Below are positions 8,179 to 18,773 of a stretch of 64,000 nucleotides of DNA, one piece after another. Numbering within the stretch: position 1 is the first letter of the stretch; each line of letters begins with the position of its first letter. Source of the stretch: Geodermatophilaceae bacterium NBWT11 (GTDB lineage: Bacteria; Actinomycetota; Actinomycetes; Mycobacteriales; Geodermatophilaceae); contig CP043652.1 of NCBI GenBank assembly GCA_014218215.1, forward strand, positions 2,108,001 through 2,172,000, in the 5' to 3' direction. Position numbers and translations under genes: made by a program. Under the pieces are notes generated by a model, which saw only the letters and a program-made list of their open reading frames with translations, made no database searches and had not been told where the DNA came from.

Positions 8179-8664
8179 ATGACCACCGCGACCGGCACCC
8201 GAACGGTCCCGCAGAGCCGGGCCGAGGTCTGGCGCGCCCTGGCCGTGCTCGAGCCCTACTGCGCGGTCTGCGACGTCTCCTACGTCGTCACCGGCACGGC
8301 TGGCCTGGGAACCACGTTCGTCTGCGTCCCGGGCCGCATCGAGGCCGACCGGCCCCCGGCGGCCACGGCACCGCGCGGGGAGATCGTCGAGTGGGAACCG
8401 CAGAAGACGGTCGCCACCCGGCTGGAGCTCACCCCGGAGACCTGGACCACCCGCATCGAGCTGGCCGACGCCGCCGACGAGGCGGGCACCGCGGTCACCA
8501 TCACCGTCACCCACCAGCCCAAGGGCGGCTCCAAGCTGGTCCGGTTCGTGCAGAAGGGCGCCACCACGCGCCTGGTGCAGCACACCGTCGACTCCGAGCT
8601 CGCCAAGTTGCCCGAGCACCTCGCCCAGGTGAACTCTCCGGACGCTGCCGACACCGGGAACTGA
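8179..8664 (+). CDS. SRPBCC-like small protein
   Basis: A 161-residue protein beginning at ATG 8179, with AGGAG four bases upstream and a -10-like TACCGT at 8129-8134. The order of an N-terminal SRAEVWRAL helix, alternating beta strands and a long C-terminal helix (VQHTVDSELAKLPEHL) fits the START/polyketide-cyclase-like (SRPBCC) fold. That fold binds hydrophobic ligands. There are no catalytic signatures, so function is unknown. It is followed 77 bases later by the alpha/beta hydrolase, which has its own promoter. Confidence 0.65.
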   Translation: MTTATGTRTVPQSRAEVWRALAVLEPYCAVCDVSYVVTGTAGLGTTFVCVPGRIEADRPPAATAPRGEIVEWEPQKTVATRLELTPETWTTRIELADAADEAGTAVTITVTHQPKGGSKLVRFVQKGATTRLVQHTVDSELAKLPEHLAQVNSPDAADTGN

Positions 8665-8741
8665 CCCGGGCGCGGAACCCGTGCACCGCACCTACCGTTG
8701 ACGAAGACGGACCCCCGCCGCTCGACCTCTGGAGCACTGCT

Positions 8742-9851
8742 GTGAGCGCTGCTGCGCACGCCCTCGAGTGGCAGGCCGCCGCCGCCGCGTTGATCCGCGC
8801 CATGCCCCGGCACCGGATGGTCGGCAACGGCATGCAGGCCACCGACGCCGACGAGCTGCACGCCGGGGTCTCCGCCGGCGCCGCCTGGTCGGAGGTGGCC
8901 GCCCGGCTCGCCCGCCGGCAGACCCGGCTGGCCGTCGAGGCGATGGCGGTCGGTGACCCGGTGACGGCCCGGGAGAAGTTCCTCCGCGCCGCCGCCTGCT
9001 GGTCCTTCGGGCAGATCCCGCTGGAGGACGGCCCGGCCAAGCAGGCCCACTACCGCAGCCTGGTCGAGGCCTTCGGTCGCGCCGGCGCCCTGCTCGACCC
9101 CCCGGCCGAGCACGTCGAGGTGCCGTGGGCCGGGAAGAGCCTGCGCGGTTGGCTGCTCCGTCCGCACGGCGTCGTCCGCCCGCCCGTGGTGATGGTGCTC
9201 GGCGGGATGGACGCCTGGCGCGAGGAGTACGCCGCCGGTGCCGAGCTCGTCCGCGACCGTGGCGTGGCGCTGTTCCTGCTCGACGCCCCCGGCCAGGGCG
9301 AGACCCGCGTCCTGGGCGGCCTGCACCTGGACCGCGACGTGCGGCTGGCGCTGTCCGCGGCCGTCGACCACGTGCTCGCCGACGACCGCCTCGGGGACCG
9401 GGTCGCCGTCTGGGGCAACAGCATGGGCGGGCACCTGGCCGCCCTGCTCGCCGCGCAGGACCCGCGGATCGCCGCCTGCGTCGTCACCGGCGGCACGGTG
9501 ACCCCGTCGGAGACCCACACCCGCTTCCCGCGCTTCATCGGCAAGGTCCAGGCCATGCTCGGCCTGCAGCACGACGAGGACGCCGCGCGCAGCCTGATGG
9601 ACGGCCTCGCCCTGGACGCCGAGACGCTGTCCGGCCTCACCTGCCCGCTGCTGGTGCAGCACGGCAAGCGGGACGCCGTCTTCAAGATCGCGAACGCGCG
9701 GCCGATCCACGACCTCGCCGCCTCGACGGACAAGACCTGGCAGGAGTGGGCGGACGGCGACCACTGCGTCGACAACCACGCCGACGAGAAGTACCTCGAG
9801 GTCGCCCGCTGGCTGGCCCCCCGGCTGACCGGGGCACCCGTCCCCGCCTGA
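8742..9851 (+). CDS. alpha/beta hydrolase with helical N-terminal cap (DUF1100/FrsA-like)
   Basis: A 369-residue serine hydrolase. GTG 8742 is chosen for its GGAG (8731-8734) and the TACCGT -10-like element (8693-8698). A helical N-terminal region (about 1-125) precedes the hydrolase core: VMVLGGMDAW (oxyanion region), nucleophile motif GNSMGG, acid in HGKRDAVF, and His in DGDHC. The layout resembles 2,6-dihydroxypseudooxynicotine hydrolase and FrsA-like enzymes, which cleave C-C or ester bonds. The substrate is not readable. A hairpin overlaps its stop. Confidence 0.8.
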   Translation: MSAAAHALEWQAAAAALIRAMPRHRMVGNGMQATDADELHAGVSAGAAWSEVAARLARRQTRLAVEAMAVGDPVTAREKFLRAAACWSFGQIPLEDGPAKQAHYRSLVEAFGRAGALLDPPAEHVEVPWAGKSLRGWLLRPHGVVRPPVVMVLGGMDAWREEYAAGAELVRDRGVALFLLDAPGQGETRVLGGLHLDRDVRLALSAAVDHVLADDRLGDRVAVWGNSMGGHLAALLAAQDPRIAACVVTGGTVTPSETHTRFPRFIGKVQAMLGLQHDEDAARSLMDGLALDAETLSGLTCPLLVQHGKRDAVFKIANARPIHDLAASTDKTWQEWADGDHCVDNHADEKYLEVARWLAPRLTGAPVPA

Positions 9852-9862
9852 GAGCGGCGGGG
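9842..9862. terminator. hairpin over the alpha/beta hydrolase stop
   Basis: CCCCGCC (9842-9848) and GGCGGGG (9856-9862) are perfectly complementary around TGAGAGC, which contains the stop codon. It precedes the parS-like site by four bases. Confidence 0.4.
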
Positions 9863-9866
9863 CCGG

Positions 9867-9880
9867 GTTCCACGTGGAAC
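9867..9880. other. parS-like ParB binding site (intergenic)
   Basis: GTTCCACGTGGAAC is a perfect 14-bp palindrome. It is identical to the core of the bacterial parS site TGTTCCACGTGGAACA (14 of 16 with flanks). It lies in the convergent gap between 9851 and 9885. Two related sites occur at 36175 and 47828. Confidence 0.7.
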
Positions 9881-9884
9881 GCGG

Positions 9885-10157
9885 TCAGCCGGTGACGGCG
9901 TCCTCGTAGTCCTCATAGGTCGCCAGCACGTCCTCGATGTCGATGATGTCGGGGAAGTCGGCGACGTCCTGGTGCTTCTTCAGGAAGTCGATCGTCGTCA
10001 CGATGAAGTCCGGCTCGTCGTCGTCGGACACGCCCAGGCGGTCCAGCACGGCGGGGGAGAGCTTGAACCAGACCTCGACGGTCTCGCCCTGCTCGTTCAG
10101 CCGGACGACGTACTCGTGGTCGCCCTGCTCCTCGATGTCGTAGTCCTCAGCAGGCAT
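9885..10157 (-). CDS. small acidic protein of unknown function
   Basis: A 90-residue, strongly acidic protein (runs such as SDDDEPDF and DIEDVLATYEDYED) with two short beta-rich stretches (YVVRLNEQGE, VEVWFKL). There is no signal peptide, membrane segment or cysteine. I do not recognise a family. The start at 10157 (ATG) is the first in frame. It is probably cytoplasmic and may share a transcript with the MBL hydrolase gene behind it, 47 bases upstream on the same strand. Confidence 0.65.
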   Translation of the reverse strand: MPAEDYDIEEQGDHEYVVRLNEQGETVEVWFKLSPAVLDRLGVSDDDEPDFIVTTIDFLKKHQDVADFPDIIDIEDVLATYEDYEDAVTG

Positions 10158-10204
10158 GGCCGCCGCCTACCCGGGCCCGCGGGAGCCCGAACGTGACCCC
10201 GGTG

Positions 10205-10840
10205 TCACAGCTGGACCGACTCCCCGGGGGCCAGCCGGTGATAGGTCGACGGCGAGCCGGGACCCTTCTCCCCGACCATCCCGCCGATCGCCTGCAGCCC
10301 GATGTCGTTGAGCAGCCCGTCGTGCACGGCGTAGGCCTGCGGGGCGGCCACCTCGCGCAGGTAGTCGACCAGCTCGGAGACCTTCGACCAGGGCGCGTGC
10401 AGGGGCAGCAGCAGGGTGGGGACGGCGACACCGGGCGCGGTGAGCGCGTCACCGGGGTGGAAGACCTGCCCGTCGACGAGGAACCCGGTGTTCAGGATGG
10501 TCGGGACGTCGGGGTGGATGACCGCGTGGTGCTCGCCGTGCGCGGTGACCTCGAAGCCGGCCGCGGTGAAGGCGTCGCCGTCGCCGACGACGTGCACCCG
10601 GGAGCCGCCGTCGAGCTGCTCGGCCACCGAGCGGTTGGTCCACACCTCCAACGCCGGGTCGTCGGCCAGGGCCTGCTTCGTGCGGCCGACGTCGAGGTGG
10701 TCGAAGTGCTCGTGGGTGATGAGCACCGCCGAGGCGCCGGTCCAGGCGCTCTCCTCGGTCAGCGAGCCGGGGTCGAGGACCAGGCGGCGGTCGCCGTCGG
10801 ACAGGACGACGCAGGCATGTCCGTGCTTGGTGAGCTGCAT
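10205..10840 (-). CDS. MBL-fold metal-dependent hydrolase (UlaG-like)
   Basis: A 211-residue metallo-beta-lactamase-fold protein. The metal motif HEHFDH is present near residue 40, along with the early Asp-containing strand VLDPGS and later His residues (HHAVIHPD, LPLHAPWSK, AYAVHDGLL). The short UlaG-like form acts on phosphodiester or lactone bonds in relatives; the substrate is unknown. ATG 10840 is preceded by TAGCGT with a seven-base gap, so the transcript is probably leaderless. Confidence 0.85.
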   Translation of the reverse strand: MQLTKHGHACVVLSDGDRRLVLDPGSLTEESAWTGASAVLITHEHFDHLDVGRTKQALADDPALEVWTNRSVAEQLDGGSRVHVVGDGDAFTAAGFEVTAHGEHHAVIHPDVPTILNTGFLVDGQVFHPGDALTAPGVAVPTLLLPLHAPWSKVSELVDYLREVAAPQAYAVHDGLLNDIGLQAIGGMVGEKGPGSPSTYHRLAPGESVQL

Positions 10841-10847
10841 GCGCCCG

Positions 10848-10853
10848 ACGCTA
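10848..10853 (-). promoter_or_regulatory. -10 element of the MBL hydrolase gene (leaderless)
   Basis: On the minus strand TAGCGT lies seven bases before ATG 10840. This is the same geometry as several other genes in the window. No ribosome binding site is visible. Confidence 0.5.
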
Positions 10854-10914
10854 TGTCGAGGACGGGTGGAGCGCAGCGTGTTCGGCCGGCCGGTGTGCGG
10901 GGCAGGAGCCGGGC

Positions 10915-11745
10915 ATGGAACACGTGAGGCTGAACAACGGCGTCGAGATCCCGCAGCTGGGCCTGGGCACCGCCCGGGTGGAGGACGAGGAGATCCGGCG
11001 CATCGTGCGGGAGGGCCTCGAGGTCGGCTACCGGATGGTCGACACCGCGGCCAAGTACGAGAACGAGGTCGGTGTCGGGCAGGGGCTGGTCGACTCCGGG
11101 CTCGCCCGGGACGACGTCTTCGTGACCACGAAGCTGCGCGGCGCCGACCAGGGCGGCGAGTCGGCGAAGCAGGCGCTCACCGACAGCCTGCGCCGGCTGG
11201 GCCTGGACCACGTCGACCTCTACCTCGTGCACTGGCCGCTGCCGCAGCAGGACCGCTACCTCGAGTCGTGGCAGGCCCTGCAGGAGCTCACCGCGCAGGG
11301 CCTGACCCGGGCGATCGGCGTCTCCAACTTCCTGCCCGAGCACCTGGACCGGTTGGCCGCCGAGACCAGCACGGTCCCGGCGGTGAACCAGATCGAGTGC
11401 CACCCGCGCTTCCCGCAGGTCGCCCAGCGCGACGACGACGCCCGCCGCGGCATCGTCACCCAGTCCTGGTCACCGCTGGCCAACGGCGGGGACCTGCTGG
11501 GCGACGACGTCGTGACCCGGATCGCCGCCGAGCACGACGTCACCCCCGCGCAGGTGGTGCTCCGCTGGCACGTGCAGCAGGGCCTGGTCACCATCCCGAA
11601 GGCCAGCTCGCGCGAGCGCCTGGTGGCCAACCTGGACGTGTTCGGCTTCGCCCTCACCGACGCCGACCTGGCCGCGATGACCGCCCTGGACACCGGTGAG
11701 CGCACCGATCCGCGTCAGGACCCCGCCACCTGGGAGGAGTTCTGA
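10915..11745 (+). CDS. aldo/keto reductase
   Basis: A 276-residue NADPH-dependent (beta/alpha)8 oxidoreductase of the 2,5-diketo-D-gluconate reductase type. The tetrad is visible: Asp in MVDTAAKYENE, Tyr in the same segment, Lys in VTTKLRG, His in LVHWPLP. The cofactor-binding end IPKASSRERLVANLDVF is intact. AGGAG (10904-10908) lies six bases before ATG 10915. The substrate is not predictable; members reduce keto acids, methylglyoxal and other aldehydes. Confidence 0.92.
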   Translation: MEHVRLNNGVEIPQLGLGTARVEDEEIRRIVREGLEVGYRMVDTAAKYENEVGVGQGLVDSGLARDDVFVTTKLRGADQGGESAKQALTDSLRRLGLDHVDLYLVHWPLPQQDRYLESWQALQELTAQGLTRAIGVSNFLPEHLDRLAAETSTVPAVNQIECHPRFPQVAQRDDDARRGIVTQSWSPLANGGDLLGDDVVTRIAAEHDVTPAQVVLRWHVQQGLVTIPKASSRERLVANLDVFGFALTDADLAAMTALDTGERTDPRQDPATWEEF

Positions 11746-11862
11746 CACGCAGGGCGACCAGCGGGTTCCCGACCTGGAGGGCGAGAAGGTGACCAACCCG
11801 GACGGGTGAGTTCGTCAGCGACGCAACTGCACACCACACCCGCGGCGGCCGACGGTGGGGAC

Positions 11863-12072
11863 ATGAGCAGCGAACTGGTCCTCACCCTCGCCGCGGCCCA
11901 GGGCCGCAGCACCGGCCTCTGGCACGCCGTCGAGCTGCACCGCAGCCCCTCGGAGGTGGACGGCGCCTGCGAGGTCGCCGTCTGCGGCGCCCTGGCCCGC
12001 GTCGACGTCGAGCAGCGCTGGGACGGCGCGGACGACGAGTCCTGCGAGGCCTGCGCCGACCTCCTGTACTGA
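11863..12072 (+). CDS. small protein of unknown function
   Basis: A 69-residue protein from ATG 11863, preceded by GACGGT six bases upstream; the same frame is open from GTG 11806 (88 residues). It begins with a hydrophobic-mixed strand (LVLTLAAAQG). It has four cysteines, two in CEVAVC and two in CEAC near the C-terminus, a spacing that could bind a metal. I do not recognise a family. It is convergent with the histidine phosphatase gene, whose stop lies 5 bases away. Confidence 0.55.
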   Translation: MSSELVLTLAAAQGRSTGLWHAVELHRSPSEVDGACEVAVCGALARVDVEQRWDGADDESCEACADLLY

Positions 12073-12077
12073 GCCCC

Positions 12078-12737
12078 TCAGACCGGGGGCGCCACCGGCG
12101 CGTCCTCGTCGGGCACCTCGAAGGGCGCCACGTGTGCCCCGAACCGCTCGCACACCCAGCCGCCCTCGACCGGGGCCAGCACCGCGAACTCGGTGTTCGC
12201 CAGGTGCGTGGTCATCGCGAACGTCGCCGGCAGGTCCGACACCGACGTCGCCACCCAGCGGATCGCCGCCCCGTGGCTGACCACGACCACCGAGCGCGCC
12301 GGATCGGCCTCGAGCAGGCGACGGACGTCCTCGACCACCGGCAGGTAGCGGGCCAGCACGTCGTGCCCGCTCTCCCCGCCCGGCGGGGCCACCTCGGGTG
12401 CGCCGGTGAACCACTGCCCGTAGGCGCGGTCGTACTCCTCCAGCACCGGCCAGCCGGCCTGCCCCTCGAGGTCACCGACGAAGGTCTCCTGCAGCCCGTC
12501 GCGGACGTCGACGTCCAGCCCCAGCCCGGCCGCCAGCGGGGCCGCGGTCTGCTGCGCCCGCAGCGCGCGCGAGGCCAGCACCGCCGCGACGGGGATGCCG
12601 CGCAGGGTGTCCACCAGCGCGCGGGCCTGTGCCTGCCCGTCCTCGGTCAGCGGGGCGCCCGGCGGCAGCGAGTCCAGCCGCATCGCCACGTTGGCCTCGG
12701 ACTGGCCGTGCCGCACCAGCAGCAGTCGGCCGTTCAC
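12078..12737 (-). CDS. histidine phosphatase family protein
   Basis: A 219-residue phosphoglycerate-mutase-like phosphatase. LVRHGQSEAN carries the phosphorylated His near residue 8, and VVVSHGAAIR the second His. LQETFVGDLEG supplies the acid. GTG at 12737 is chosen because it overlaps the upstream hydratase stop as GTGA, implying translational coupling as the last gene of the beta-oxidation operon. The substrate is unknown; family members dephosphorylate sugars, nucleotides or cofactors. Confidence 0.88.
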   Translation of the reverse strand: MNGRLLLVRHGQSEANVAMRLDSLPPGAPLTEDGQAQARALVDTLRGIPVAAVLASRALRAQQTAAPLAAGLGLDVDVRDGLQETFVGDLEGQAGWPVLEEYDRAYGQWFTGAPEVAPPGGESGHDVLARYLPVVEDVRRLLEADPARSVVVVSHGAAIRWVATSVSDLPATFAMTTHLANTEFAVLAPVEGGWVCERFGAHVAPFEVPDEDAPVAPPV

Positions 12738-13510
12738 TCGCCGGTGAAGACCGGCGGACGCTTGGCCAGGAACGCCTCGACGGCCTCGGTGTGGTCGTGC
12801 GTCTGGCCCAGGGCCTTCTGCAGCCGACCCTCCAGCGCGAGGGTGTCGGCCAGGGAGTCCGTCGCCGCCGTCGCGAGCACCTCCTTGATCGCCCGGTAGG
12901 CCGCGGTCGGGCCGGCGGCGAGCCGGCCGGCCAGCTGCTGCGCGGTCACCAGGACCTCCTCGGCGGGGACGACGTGGTGCACCAGGCCCCACTCGCCGGC
13001 CTGCTCGGCGGTGAACGTGTCGGGGAAGAGCAGCAGCTGGGTGGCCCGGGAGCCGCCCACCGAGTGCACCAGCGCGGAGGCCAGGGCGGAGTCGCTGCCC
13101 AGCCCGATGCCGGCGAACGCGGTGCCGAACTTCGCGCCCGCCGCGGCCACCCGCAGGTCACCGCGCAGGGCGAGCCCCAGCCCGGCCCCGACGCAGGCGC
13201 CGTTGACCGCCACCACGGTGGGCACCCGCAACGCGGCGAAGGCCAGCACCATCGGGTTGTAGGAGTCGGCGACGACGTCCAGGGAGGTGCTCGCGTCCCC
13301 GTGCAGCGCCTGCACGTGCTCGGCGAGGTCCTGCCCGACGCAGAACGCCCGGCCGGAGCCGGTGAGCACCACGGCGCGCACCGACCGGTCGCCCGCCACG
13401 CCCTCGATGGCCGCGGTCAGGTCGGCGCGGGACTGCCGCGACAGCCCCGGGACCAGCAGGGTCAGGGTGGCGACGCCGTCGGCGTCCGTACGAGTGACGG
13501 TGTCGGACAT
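12734..13510 (-). CDS. enoyl-CoA hydratase/isomerase family protein
   Basis: A 258-residue crotonase-fold enzyme. The oxyanion-hole segments are visible: LTGSGRAFCVGQDLAEH, and VAVNGACVGAGLGLALRGDLRVA with FGTAFAGIGLGSDSA. The position of the usual first catalytic Glu near the GAGLGLAL helix is not obvious, so isomerase or hydratase activity cannot be fixed. ATG 13510 is preceded by a GAGGGG-type ribosome site; longer in-frame starts reach into the upstream gene. It shares an operon with thiolase and 3-hydroxyacyl-CoA dehydrogenase, giving a fatty-acid or phenylacetate-like beta-oxidation set. It resembles PaaG-type proteins. Confidence 0.88.
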   Translation of the reverse strand: MSDTVTRTDADGVATLTLLVPGLSRQSRADLTAAIEGVAGDRSVRAVVLTGSGRAFCVGQDLAEHVQALHGDASTSLDVVADSYNPMVLAFAALRVPTVVAVNGACVGAGLGLALRGDLRVAAAGAKFGTAFAGIGLGSDSALASALVHSVGGSRATQLLLFPDTFTAEQAGEWGLVHHVVPAEEVLVTAQQLAGRLAAGPTAAYRAIKEVLATAATDSLADTLALEGRLQKALGQTHDHTEAVEAFLAKRPPVFTGE

Positions 13511-13520
13511 CGTCGTCCCC

Positions 13521-14366
13521 TCAGCTGTAGTCGTGGAAGCCGCGACCGGTCTTGCGACCCAGGTCACCGGCGGCCACCTTGTCACGCAGCAGCTGGGGGG
13601 CGGCGAACCGGTCGCCCAGGGTCCCGGCCAAGTAGTCGGCGATGGCCAGCCGGACGTCGAGACCGACCAGGTCGGTGGAGCGCAGCGGGCCCATGGGGTG
13701 CCGGTAGCCCAGCTCCATGGCCTGGTCGATCGCCTCGGCGTCGGCCACGCCCTCCTCGAGCATCCGGATCGCCTCCAGGCCGAGCAGCACGCCCAGCCGG
13801 GACGACGCGAAGCCGGGGGAGTCCTTGACCACGACGTCGGTCTTGCCCAGCTCGCGCACCCACGTCCGCGCGGTCTCGACGGCGTCGGCGGCGGTCTCCG
13901 GCGCGACGACCACCTCGACCAGCTTCGACGCCGGCACCGGGTTGAAGAAGTGCATCCCGAGGAAGCGCGCCGGCCAGTCCAGTGCCGCGGCCAGTTCGGT
14001 CACCGACAGGGAGCTGGTGTTGGTGGCCAGCACCGCGTCCGGGCCGATCGCGGCCTCGGCGGCCCGCAGCACCGCGATCTTCAGCGCCGGCACCTCGGGC
14101 ACGGCCTCGACGACGAGCACGGTGTCGCCGGGCAGCTCGGCGGCGGAGTCCACCATCGTCAGGCGGGCGGCCACCTCGGCGACGGACCCGGTCAGCTTCC
14201 CGCGGCGGTCGGCCTCCTCGAGACCGGCGACGATCCGGTCGTGGGCGGCCTGCGCGGCGTCGTCGCCGGCCTCGACCACGTGCACCTGCGCGCCGGTGCC
14301 CAGCAGCGCCTGGGCGATCCCGCCGCCCATCCGCCCGCCGCCCACGACGCCGACCGGGCGGGCCAT
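13521..14366 (-). CDS. 3-hydroxyacyl-CoA dehydrogenase
   Basis: A 281-residue NAD-dependent dehydrogenase. The Rossmann motif GVVGGGRMGGGIAQAL begins at residue 5. The family motifs ATNTSSLSVTELA and FLGMHFFNPVPASKLVEVV (catalytic His region) are intact, as is DSPGFASSRLGVLLGLEAIRM. It is a single-domain form like 3-hydroxybutyryl-CoA dehydrogenase and oxidises L-3-hydroxyacyl-CoA. ATG 14366 overlaps the thiolase stop by one base. The hydratase starts 11 bases downstream, completing a three-step beta-oxidation set. Confidence 0.93.
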   Translation of the reverse strand: MARPVGVVGGGRMGGGIAQALLGTGAQVHVVEAGDDAAQAAHDRIVAGLEEADRRGKLTGSVAEVAARLTMVDSAAELPGDTVLVVEAVPEVPALKIAVLRAAEAAIGPDAVLATNTSSLSVTELAAALDWPARFLGMHFFNPVPASKLVEVVVAPETAADAVETARTWVRELGKTDVVVKDSPGFASSRLGVLLGLEAIRMLEEGVADAEAIDQAMELGYRHPMGPLRSTDLVGLDVRLAIADYLAGTLGDRFAAPQLLRDKVAAGDLGRKTGRGFHDYS

Positions 14367-15604
14367 CAGACCCGCTCCACCAGCATCGACACGCCCTGGC
14401 CGACACCGACGCACAGCGTGGCCAGCCCGCGGCGGCCGCCCTCGCGCTCCAGGCGGCCGAGCAGGGTGACCAGCAGCCGGGCGCCGGAGCAGCCCAGCGG
14501 GTGGCCCAGGGCGATCGCGCCGCCGTCGGCGTTGACGATCTCCTCGTCGATGCCCAGCCGGCGCAGCACCCCGAGGGACTGAGCGGCGAAGGCCTCGTTC
14601 AGCTCGACGGCGTCGAGGTCGGCGGTGCTCCAGCCGGCCTTGGCCAGCGCCTTCTCCGTCGAGGGCACCGGACCCAGGCCCATCACGTTGGGGGCCACGC
14701 CGGCCGAGGCGGAGACGACGACGCGGGCCCGGGGGGTGAGCCCGTGCCGCTCGACGGCCTCGCCGCTGGCCAGCACCAGCGCAGCCGCGCCGTCCGAGAG
14801 CGGGGAGCTGTTCCCGGCGGTGACGATGCCGCCCTTCCGGAAGACCGGCTTGAGCTTCCCCAGCGACTCCAGCGAGGAACCGGGGCGGGGGCCCTCGTCC
14901 CGGGTGACGGTGACGGTCTCCTTCTTGCCGACGACCTCGACCGGGACGATCTCGGCGTCGAACCGGCCGGCCTCCTGCGCGGCGACGGCCCGGGCGTGGC
15001 TGCGGACGGCGAAGGCGTCGCACTCGTCGCGGGTGAGCCCGTCCAGCGCCGCGATCTCCTCGGCGGTCTCGCCCATGGTGAGGGTGATCTTGCGGGTGGT
15101 CGGGTCCTCGGGGTGCTCGACGGCGCGGTCGTGCGCGGCGAAGGTCGGGTTGGTGAAGCGCCAGCCCAGCGAGGTGTCCACGACCTCGCCCGGGCGCGCC
15201 CACGGGGTGCCGGGCTTGGCCATGACCCAGGGGGCGCGGGTCATCGACTCGACCCCGCCGGCGATGGCCAGGTCGATCTCCCCGGCCCGGATGGAGGCCG
15301 CGGCCGAGGCGGTGGCGGTCAGCCCCGACGCGCACAGCCGGTTGGTGGTGTACCCGGGCACGGTGTCGGGGAGGCCGGCCAGCAGCACGGCCATCCGGGC
15401 CACGTCGCGGTTGTCCTCCCCGGACTGGTTGGCCGCACCGAGCACGACCTCCTCGACGAACTCGGCCCCGGCACCCGAGCGGCGCAGCGCCTCACCGACG
15501 ACGAGGGCGGCCAGGTCGTCGGGCCGGACCCCGGCCAGGGCCCCGCCGTACTTGCCTTGGGGCGTGCGGGCCCCGCTGACCAGGTAGACCTCGGTGGACG
15601 GCAT
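14366..15604 (-). CDS. acetyl-CoA acyltransferase (thiolase)
   Basis: A 412-residue thiolase. The acyl-accepting Cys is in [11 protein letters not shown], the His in [19 protein letters not shown], and the second Cys in TLCVGVGQG. The start [21 protein letters not shown] is typical. It cleaves 3-ketoacyl-CoA, or condenses acetyl-CoA in reverse. ATG 15604 has GAGGAG a few bases upstream. A perfect palindrome at 15638-15653 lies 34 bases before the start and probably controls this four-gene minus-strand operon. Confidence 0.94.
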   Translation of the reverse strand: MPSTEVYLVSGARTPQGKYGGALAGVRPDDLAALVVGEALRRSGAGAEFVEEVVLGAANQSGEDNRDVARMAVLLAGLPDTVPGYTTNRLCASGLTATASAAASIRAGEIDLAIAGGVESMTRAPWVMAKPGTPWARPGEVVDTSLGWRFTNPTFAAHDRAVEHPEDPTTRKITLTMGETAEEIAALDGLTRDECDAFAVRSHARAVAAQEAGRFDAEIVPVEVVGKKETVTVTRDEGPRPGSSLESLGKLKPVFRKGGIVTAGNSSPLSDGAAALVLASGEAVERHGLTPRARVVVSASAGVAPNVMGLGPVPSTEKALAKAGWSTADLDAVELNEAFAAQSLGVLRRLGIDEEIVNADGGAIALGHPLGCSGARLLVTLLGRLEREGGRRGLATLCVGVGQGVSMLVERV

Positions 15605-15637
15605 CGTCGCTCCTCGCAGCTGGGACGTCCGGTGAAA

Positions 15638-15653
15638 CTGACCGGACGGTCAG
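15638..15653. promoter_or_regulatory. palindromic operator of the beta-oxidation operon
   Basis: CTGACCG-GA-CGGTCAG has perfect 7-bp arms and lies 34 bases upstream of the thiolase ATG, in the expected promoter zone. It resembles TetR-type operators of acyl-CoA-responsive regulators. No TetR gene is adjacent; two lie at 4-5 kb. Confidence 0.55.
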
Positions 15654-15696
15654 GAAAGCCTGTCGCCACCTTCGTGCACACCGATGGGCAGGGCAA

Positions 15697-15727
15697 GTCC
15701 CCGCTCCCGACCAGCGGGAGCGGGGAC
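15697..15727. terminator. strong hairpin in the thiolase/furA divergent gap
   Basis: GTCCCCGCTCCC (15697-15708) and GGGAGCGGGGAC (15716-15727) form a perfect 12-bp stem with a 7-base loop. It sits between two divergent genes, where no coding transcript should end. It may end a short transcript or insulate the two promoters. Confidence 0.45.
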
Positions 15728-15848
15728 GGCGGGCGCGCCGGTGACCTGCCCCGTCACCGGCGGACCCCGGTCGGGTGCCCCGTGGGCGACACGGTGGTCA
15801 GGGGCACCGGTCGTGTCAACGGCCGTGCAACGTTCGCCGGCCCTTTAC

Positions 15849-15877
15849 TTGACTCGTTCCAGAACAGCCCGCATGCT
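15849..15877 (+). promoter_or_regulatory. furA promoter with GTTC/GAAC operator in the spacer
   Basis: TTGACT (15849-15854), a 17-base spacer and CATGCT (15872-15877) form a near-ideal promoter. The GTG of furA follows after six bases, so the transcript is leaderless. The spacer holds GTTC-CA-GAAC (15856-15865). This resembles the conserved element upstream of actinobacterial furA genes, where FurA represses itself and katG. Confidence 0.7.
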
Positions 15878-15883
15878 CGGGGG

Positions 15884-18617
<2,734 letters not shown>

Positions 18618-18626
18618 CGTAGCAGC

Positions 18627-18662
18627 CAGGAGGCCCCCGTGCGTGTGCACGGGGGCCTCCTG
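18627..18662. terminator. strong katG terminator
   Basis: CAGGAGGCCCCCGTGC (18627-18642) and its exact complement at 18647-18662 enclose the loop GTGT. The 16-bp perfect stem starts nine bases after the katG stop. Confidence 0.85.
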
Positions 18663-18711
18663 CGTGTCTGGGAACTCCCTGGGGGGCCTCGACGTTCTCG
18701 TGCACCCCGTC

Positions 18712-18730
18712 TAAGGTCAGCCTGCCCTTG
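18712..18730 (+). promoter_or_regulatory. DtxR/IdeR-like iron box before efeUOB
   Basis: TAAGGTCAGCCTGCCCTTG matches the actinobacterial iron-box consensus TTAGGTTAGSCTAACCTAA at about 13 of 19 positions. Its 17-base core is 14/17 self-complementary. TAAGGT (18712-18717) can also be the -10 element, so a bound iron regulator would block initiation. It lies 43 bases before the efeU start. Confidence 0.55.
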
Positions 18731-18773
18731 GTCGACCGACCCCGCGGCAGTGACGTGCCAGGAGGTGTCCGCC

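Noticed and set aside
10913-10927. CACGTG cores such as GGAACACGTGAGG as parS sites
   Set aside because: Many CACGTG hexamers exist in this G+C-rich DNA. Only the three sites listed have matching arms.
11747-11809. Short open stretch reading TQGDQRVPDLEGEKVTNPDG after the aldo/keto reductase
   Set aside because: It looks like coding sequence but has no start codon or ribosome site and is only 20 residues. It may be a remnant.
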